Shown here in pieces: positions 5,054 to 7,739 of a stretch of 7,739 bases of DNA. This stretch comes from Bacillota bacterium (GTDB taxonomy: Bacteria > Bacillota > UBA4882 > UBA10575), in NCBI GenBank assembly GCA_012521315.1, contig JAAYMP010000080.1, positions 1-7,739 on the forward strand. The letters are read 5' to 3'. Numbering within the stretch: the first letter of the stretch is position 1; each line of letters opens with the position of its first letter. Under the pieces are notes generated by a model. It was not told the DNA's origin, did not search any database, and saw only the letters and a list, made by a program, of their open reading frames with translations. A program made the translations under genes and the position numbers.

Positions 5054-6682
5054 ATGAATAACGGTTCCACACCCAAATGGTTGAAACAATACGAACCAGG
5101 AGTCGCCGCCCAGTTGGAATACCCGCAACTTACTTTAGGGCAGATCCTGCACGAAACCAGCCGCAAATATGCCGACCACACCGCCTTTATCTTCATGGAC
5201 CACAAATGGACCTACCGGGAGTTTAATGCGCTGGCTTCCAAGATGGCAAATGTGCTGATTGCCTTAGGCCTGAAACCGGGCGACACAGCTGGGATCTATT
5301 TACCAAACAGCCCCCAATTTCTCATCGCCTACTATGGGATCTTACGGGCGGGCGGGATCACAGTGCCGATCAACCCGATGTTAACCGGCGAAGATCTGGC
5401 TTTCATCATCAGAGACGCCCAGTTGAAAGTGATCGTTGCCCCGGTGGAAGCAGTGCCACTGTTTAAACAGGTAAAAATACCCGGTTTGCGGATCATTTCC
5501 ACCTCTTTAACCGGACAGCTTGATCCGGCCAGCAATTCCACAACCCCCGGCGCCCTTTCCCTGGAAGAGCTGTTGGCGAACGCCGCCGACACCGATCCCC
5601 AAGTTGGCATCGACCACAACGCCATCGCCAATCTTCAGTACACCGGAGGGACAACCGGACGCGCCAAGGGGGCGATCCTCACCCACTTCAACTTGGTGGC
5701 CAATGCCATCCAGTTCCGGGAATGGTTTAAAAATGTATACGAGGATGGCGACGGCCGTTTCTTAGGGGTGATCCCGTTCTTCCACATTTACGGGTTAACA
5801 ACCACCATTAACGGCCCGGTGCTGACCGGTTCCTCCATCATCCTGCATTTGCGGTTTGATCTCAACGAAATTATGCAGTCCATTAGCAAATATAAACCCA
5901 ATCTTTTCATGGGTGTTCCCGCCATGTACGCCGCGATCGCCATGCGCGATAGTCAAGGTTATGACCTCAGTTCCATCCGGGCTTGTGTCAGCGGCTCCGC
6001 ACCGTTGCCCCCGGCGGTCCAAGAACGGTTTCAACAAATAACCGGCGGGAAACTGGTGGAAGGTTACGGACTCTCGGAGTGTTCCCCCATCGTCACGGTG
6101 ACTCCGATTTACGGGACGGTTAAACCCGGGAGTATCGGTGTCCCCATCTCCGATACGCAGGTGAAGATCGTCGACCCGACAACCGGCGAAGAGATTACCA
6201 CCAGTGGCGTGATCGGTGAACTTCTCGTTAAAGGCCCCCAAGTCATGCAGGGTTACTGGAACAACCCGGCCGAAACCGCGCTGGTCTTTACCGACGACGG
6301 CTGGCTGCACACGGGTGACCTCGTCTATATGGATGACGATGGCTATATCTTTATCGCCGACCGCCTAAAAGACATGATCATCATGGGCGGTGAAAAAATT
6401 TACCCCCGTGAACTTGAGGATTTCTTCTACACCCATCCGGCGGTGAAAGAAGTGGCGGTCACCGGGATCCCCCACCCGCTCCGCGGCGAAGTGCCCAAGG
6501 CCTTTGTGGTTTTAAAAGACGGGGCGGAAGTCACAGAGAAGGAGCTAAAACAATATTGCCTCGCCCACTTGTCCAAGTTCAAAGTACCGAAGATCCAAAT
6601 CATCGATGCCCTCCCCCGTAACGCCGTCGGGAAAGTCCTCCGGCGCCTGCTGCGGGAGATGGAACAGCAAACTGTGGATTGA
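5054..6682 (+). CDS. fadD: Long-chain fatty-acid--CoA ligase (FadD/LcfA type, ANL superfamily)
   Basis: This enzyme activates fatty acids to acyl-CoA through an acyl-adenylate, at the expense of ATP, for beta-oxidation or lipid use. All main motifs of the 542-residue protein are present. They are the phosphate-binding loop YTGGTTGRAKG (196-206), the aromatic/Gly segment PFFHIYG (241-247), VSGSAPLPP (312-320), YGLSECSP (338-345), the adenine/ribose motif TGD (420-422), the hinge DRLKDMI (436-442) with GEKIYPRE, and the catalytic Lys527 in NAVGKVLRRLLRE. The N-terminus (KWLKQYEPGVAAQLEYP) and the overall length match Bacillus LcfA rather than acetyl-CoA synthetase or 4-coumarate ligases. AAAGGAG at 5036-5042 precedes the ATG by 11 bases. 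The gene is monocistronic between a promoter at 4852 and a terminator at 6689. Exact chain-length preference cannot be read from sequence. Confidence 0.92.
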   Translation: MNNGSTPKWLKQYEPGVAAQLEYPQLTLGQILHETSRKYADHTAFIFMDHKWTYREFNALASKMANVLIALGLKPGDTAGIYLPNSPQFLIAYYGILRAGGITVPINPMLTGEDLAFIIRDAQLKVIVAPVEAVPLFKQVKIPGLRIISTSLTGQLDPASNSTTPGALSLEELLANAADTDPQVGIDHNAIANLQYTGGTTGRAKGAILTHFNLVANAIQFREWFKNVYEDGDGRFLGVIPFFHIYGLTTTINGPVLTGSSIILHLRFDLNEIMQSISKYKPNLFMGVPAMYAAIAMRDSQGYDLSSIRACVSGSAPLPPAVQERFQQITGGKLVEGYGLSECSPIVTVTPIYGTVKPGSIGVPISDTQVKIVDPTTGEEITTSGVIGELLVKGPQVMQGYWNNPAETALVFTDDGWLHTGDLVYMDDDGYIFIADRLKDMIIMGGEKIYPRELEDFFYTHPAVKEVAVTGIPHPLRGEVPKAFVVLKDGAEVTEKELKQYCLAHLSKFKVPKIQIIDALPRNAVGKVLRRLLREMEQQTVD

Positions 6683-6688
6683 CTTGCC

Positions 6689-6725
6689 AAAAACCTGCCG
6701 GTCTTGGCGACCGGCAGGTTTTTTT
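6689..6725 (+). terminator. Rho-independent terminator after the acyl-CoA ligase gene
   Basis: A 15-bp perfect stem, AAAAACCTGCCGGTC (6689-6703) with GACCGGCAGGTTTTT (6709-6723), closes a TTGGC loop and ends in seven T residues. It starts 7 bases after the stop codon. Confidence 0.95.
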
Positions 6726-6826
6726 ACCGGAACCGCGGCGGATCAATATTTCGTGTCAACGCCAGGAGAAAAATCGCCAACTTCACTGTTTTTCCGTGAT
6801 TATCTGTTACCCGCACTTGAGATCTT

Positions 6827-6857
6827 ACGTTTTTTACTTTCCAAAAAACGTTTTTTA
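6827..6857. repeat. Three ACGTTTTTT elements in alternating orientation
   Basis: ACGTTTTTTA occurs at 6827-6836 and again at 6848-6857, 21 bases apart. Between them AAAAAACGT (6843-6851) is the inverted copy. The inner pair forms a perfect 14-bp palindrome, AAAAAACGTTTTTT, at 6843-6856. The outer pair could instead form a 9-bp hairpin with a 7-base loop. The cluster lies about 90-120 bases before the CheC-like gene and is probably a regulatory site. Confidence 0.5.
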
Positions 6858-6861
6858 TCTG

Positions 6862-6884
6862 GATAATCATTCCATCTTATGGAA
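6862..6884. promoter_or_regulatory. Weak -10 candidate and adjoining 15-base inverted repeat
   Basis: GATAAT at 6862-6867 is the best -10 candidate for the CheC-like gene, but the -35 at 17 bases (TTCCAA, 6839-6844) is poor. Just downstream, TTCCAT-CTT-ATGGAA (6870-6884) is a perfect inverted repeat that would cover the start point. The promoter call is uncertain. Confidence 0.3.
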
Positions 6885-6944
6885 AGGAAAATAATTAATG
6901 GAAAAGAATAGATCCTTGACCTAGATCTGAACGGGGTGATTTTG

Positions 6945-7631
6945 ATGGCTATTGTCATGAAGGAGGGTCTTTTTTATTCTCCGCTTCTCAACGACGAACA
7001 CGGCGTCAACAAACTGGAGAAACTATACCAAACAAGCGTCCATTCCCTACAAGACAAGCTTTCTTCTTTTTTCCCGCAGCCGATCGATATGGAACTGACC
7101 GGTTTCTTTTTTCTTCCTTTCTCGTGGTTGCTCCAAAACTTAGAACATACGCCTATCGCCGAGGTGGGTTTCCACTCCCGTGTCACCGGTGACCTGAAAG
7201 GCGAATTATACCTTTGTTTCTCCCGGGAAACCGCGATGGAACTGGCCAATATGAAAATGAAAAGAAAACGCCCGTTCCGCAAGTTTTACCTGAACAAGGC
7301 CGACGAATCTTTCCTCAGTGAGTTGACGAACATTTTATTCAGTACCTTCTGGCATGCTCTCCACGAAGAACTGTCGACCCGCTGGTGGTTAACGCCGTCG
7401 GTCATGGTCCAAAATGTCATGAAATCAATCCAACTGGCCAGTAAGGTTTACTCGAATGACCGCCGCGTTCTCCTGGCCGAAATCTCCGCTCACCAGCCCA
7501 GCTTTAAAATGGAATTAATCTTTATCCCAGCCGGCGAAAGCCTCAATCATTTCCTGGCCAAACTGACCGAACAGATCGTCCGCCACGAACTTGAAGAGAG
7601 TCAGTCCGAAAACCTGAAGCCGGCCCCATAA
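6945..7631 (+). CDS. CheC/CheX-like protein, possible single-site chemotaxis-type phosphatase
   Basis: From ATG 6945 this 228-residue protein has no signal peptide or membrane segment, so it is cytoplasmic. Residues about 45-205 fit the CheC/FliY/CheX fold: an N-terminal part FFFLPFSWLLQNL, strand-rich VGFHSRVTGDLKGELYLCFS, and a helix ESFLSELTNILFSTFWHAL. The helix matches the family active-site pattern (D/S)-x3-E-x2-N, here Ser122, Glu126 and Asn129, followed by Pro151 after 21 residues (22 is usual). A C-terminal half-repeat (VLLAEI...FKMELIFIP) follows. CheC has two such sites, while CheX and some FliY-type proteins differ; only one site is visible here. CheC-family proteins dephosphorylate CheY-P. 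No chemotaxis gene is adjacent, and the next gene encodes a probable DNA-binding protein 46 bases on. An ATG after GGGGTGA (6933-6939) is preferred to the GTG at 6936. Activity is unproven. Confidence 0.65.
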   Translation: MAIVMKEGLFYSPLLNDEHGVNKLEKLYQTSVHSLQDKLSSFFPQPIDMELTGFFFLPFSWLLQNLEHTPIAEVGFHSRVTGDLKGELYLCFSRETAMELANMKMKRKRPFRKFYLNKADESFLSELTNILFSTFWHALHEELSTRWWLTPSVMVQNVMKSIQLASKVYSNDRRVLLAEISAHQPSFKMELIFIPAGESLNHFLAKLTEQIVRHELEESQSENLKPAP

Positions 7632-7677
7632 CTTTGGCCCGGGAGGGGATAATAGACCCAAGGAGACAAAGGGGAAA

Positions 7678-7739
7678 ATGAGTGTAAAGCGAAAGAATTT
7701 ACATGTGCGGATTGAAGAAGAGACCTACGAAAAACTGCG
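7678..7739 (+). CDS. N-terminus of a probable ribbon-helix-helix (CopG/Arc-type) protein, cut by the window end
   Basis: Only about 20 residues are visible: MSVKRKNLHVRIEEETYEKL. A short basic start, a strand of alternating residues (NLHVRI) and the beginning of an acidic helix (EEETYEKL) are typical of ribbon-helix-helix DNA-binding proteins, in which the strand inserts into the DNA major groove. AAGGAG at 7660-7665 or AAAGGGG at 7668-7674 may serve as the ribosome binding site. With 46 bases and no terminator after the CheC-like gene, the two are probably cotranscribed. Whether it is a stand-alone regulator, an antitoxin or part of a larger protein cannot be told. Confidence 0.55.
   Translation, partial: MSVKRKNLHVRIEEETYEKL

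Overview
The window looks like chromosomal DNA from a Bacillota (Firmicutes) bacterium of moderate GC content. The clues are a YwmB-family protein, a SleB-type cell-wall hydrolase and a FadD/LcfA-type acyl-CoA ligase close to the Bacillus type, all behind strong GGAGG-type ribosome binding sites and separated by long hairpin terminators. Two exported proteins also carry what look like eight-stranded outer-membrane-style beta-barrels. That points to a diderm lineage (known diderm Bacillota include Negativicutes, Halanaerobiales and Limnochordia). The diderm reading is an inference; no LPS or BAM gene is visible here.

Layout. Bases 1-121 hold the apparent 3' end of an IS3/rve-type transposase and its terminal inverted repeat. 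A promoter and a GTG-started gene for a small secreted beta-barrel protein follow (230-649), closed by a terminator. A control region with a perfect 14-bp palindrome precedes a complete class A penicillin-binding protein (907-2949). It ends at a symmetrical hairpin shared with the convergent minus-strand pair: a YwmB-like exported protein (4698-3943) followed by a barrel-SleB hydrolase (3866-3018). The 355-base divergent region 4699-5053 is rich in inverted repeats. It precedes a long-chain acyl-CoA ligase (5054-6682) with its own terminator. An AT-rich region with repeated ACGTTTTTT elements then leads to a CheC/CheX-like protein (6945-7631) and the start of a probable ribbon-helix-helix regulator (7678 to the window end).

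How they fit together. Most of the left two thirds concerns the cell envelope: peptidoglycan synthesis (PBP1A), peptidoglycan cleavage (SleB domain), an exported protein of unknown role (YwmB) and two barrel proteins. The most unusual item is the hydrolase. Its N-terminal half is predicted to form a beta-barrel that aligns by eye, strand by strand, with the stand-alone barrel protein 2.4 kb away. This suggests a wall hydrolase tethered to an outer membrane. The right third (fatty-acid activation, CheC-like protein, RHH regulator) has no obvious functional tie to it.
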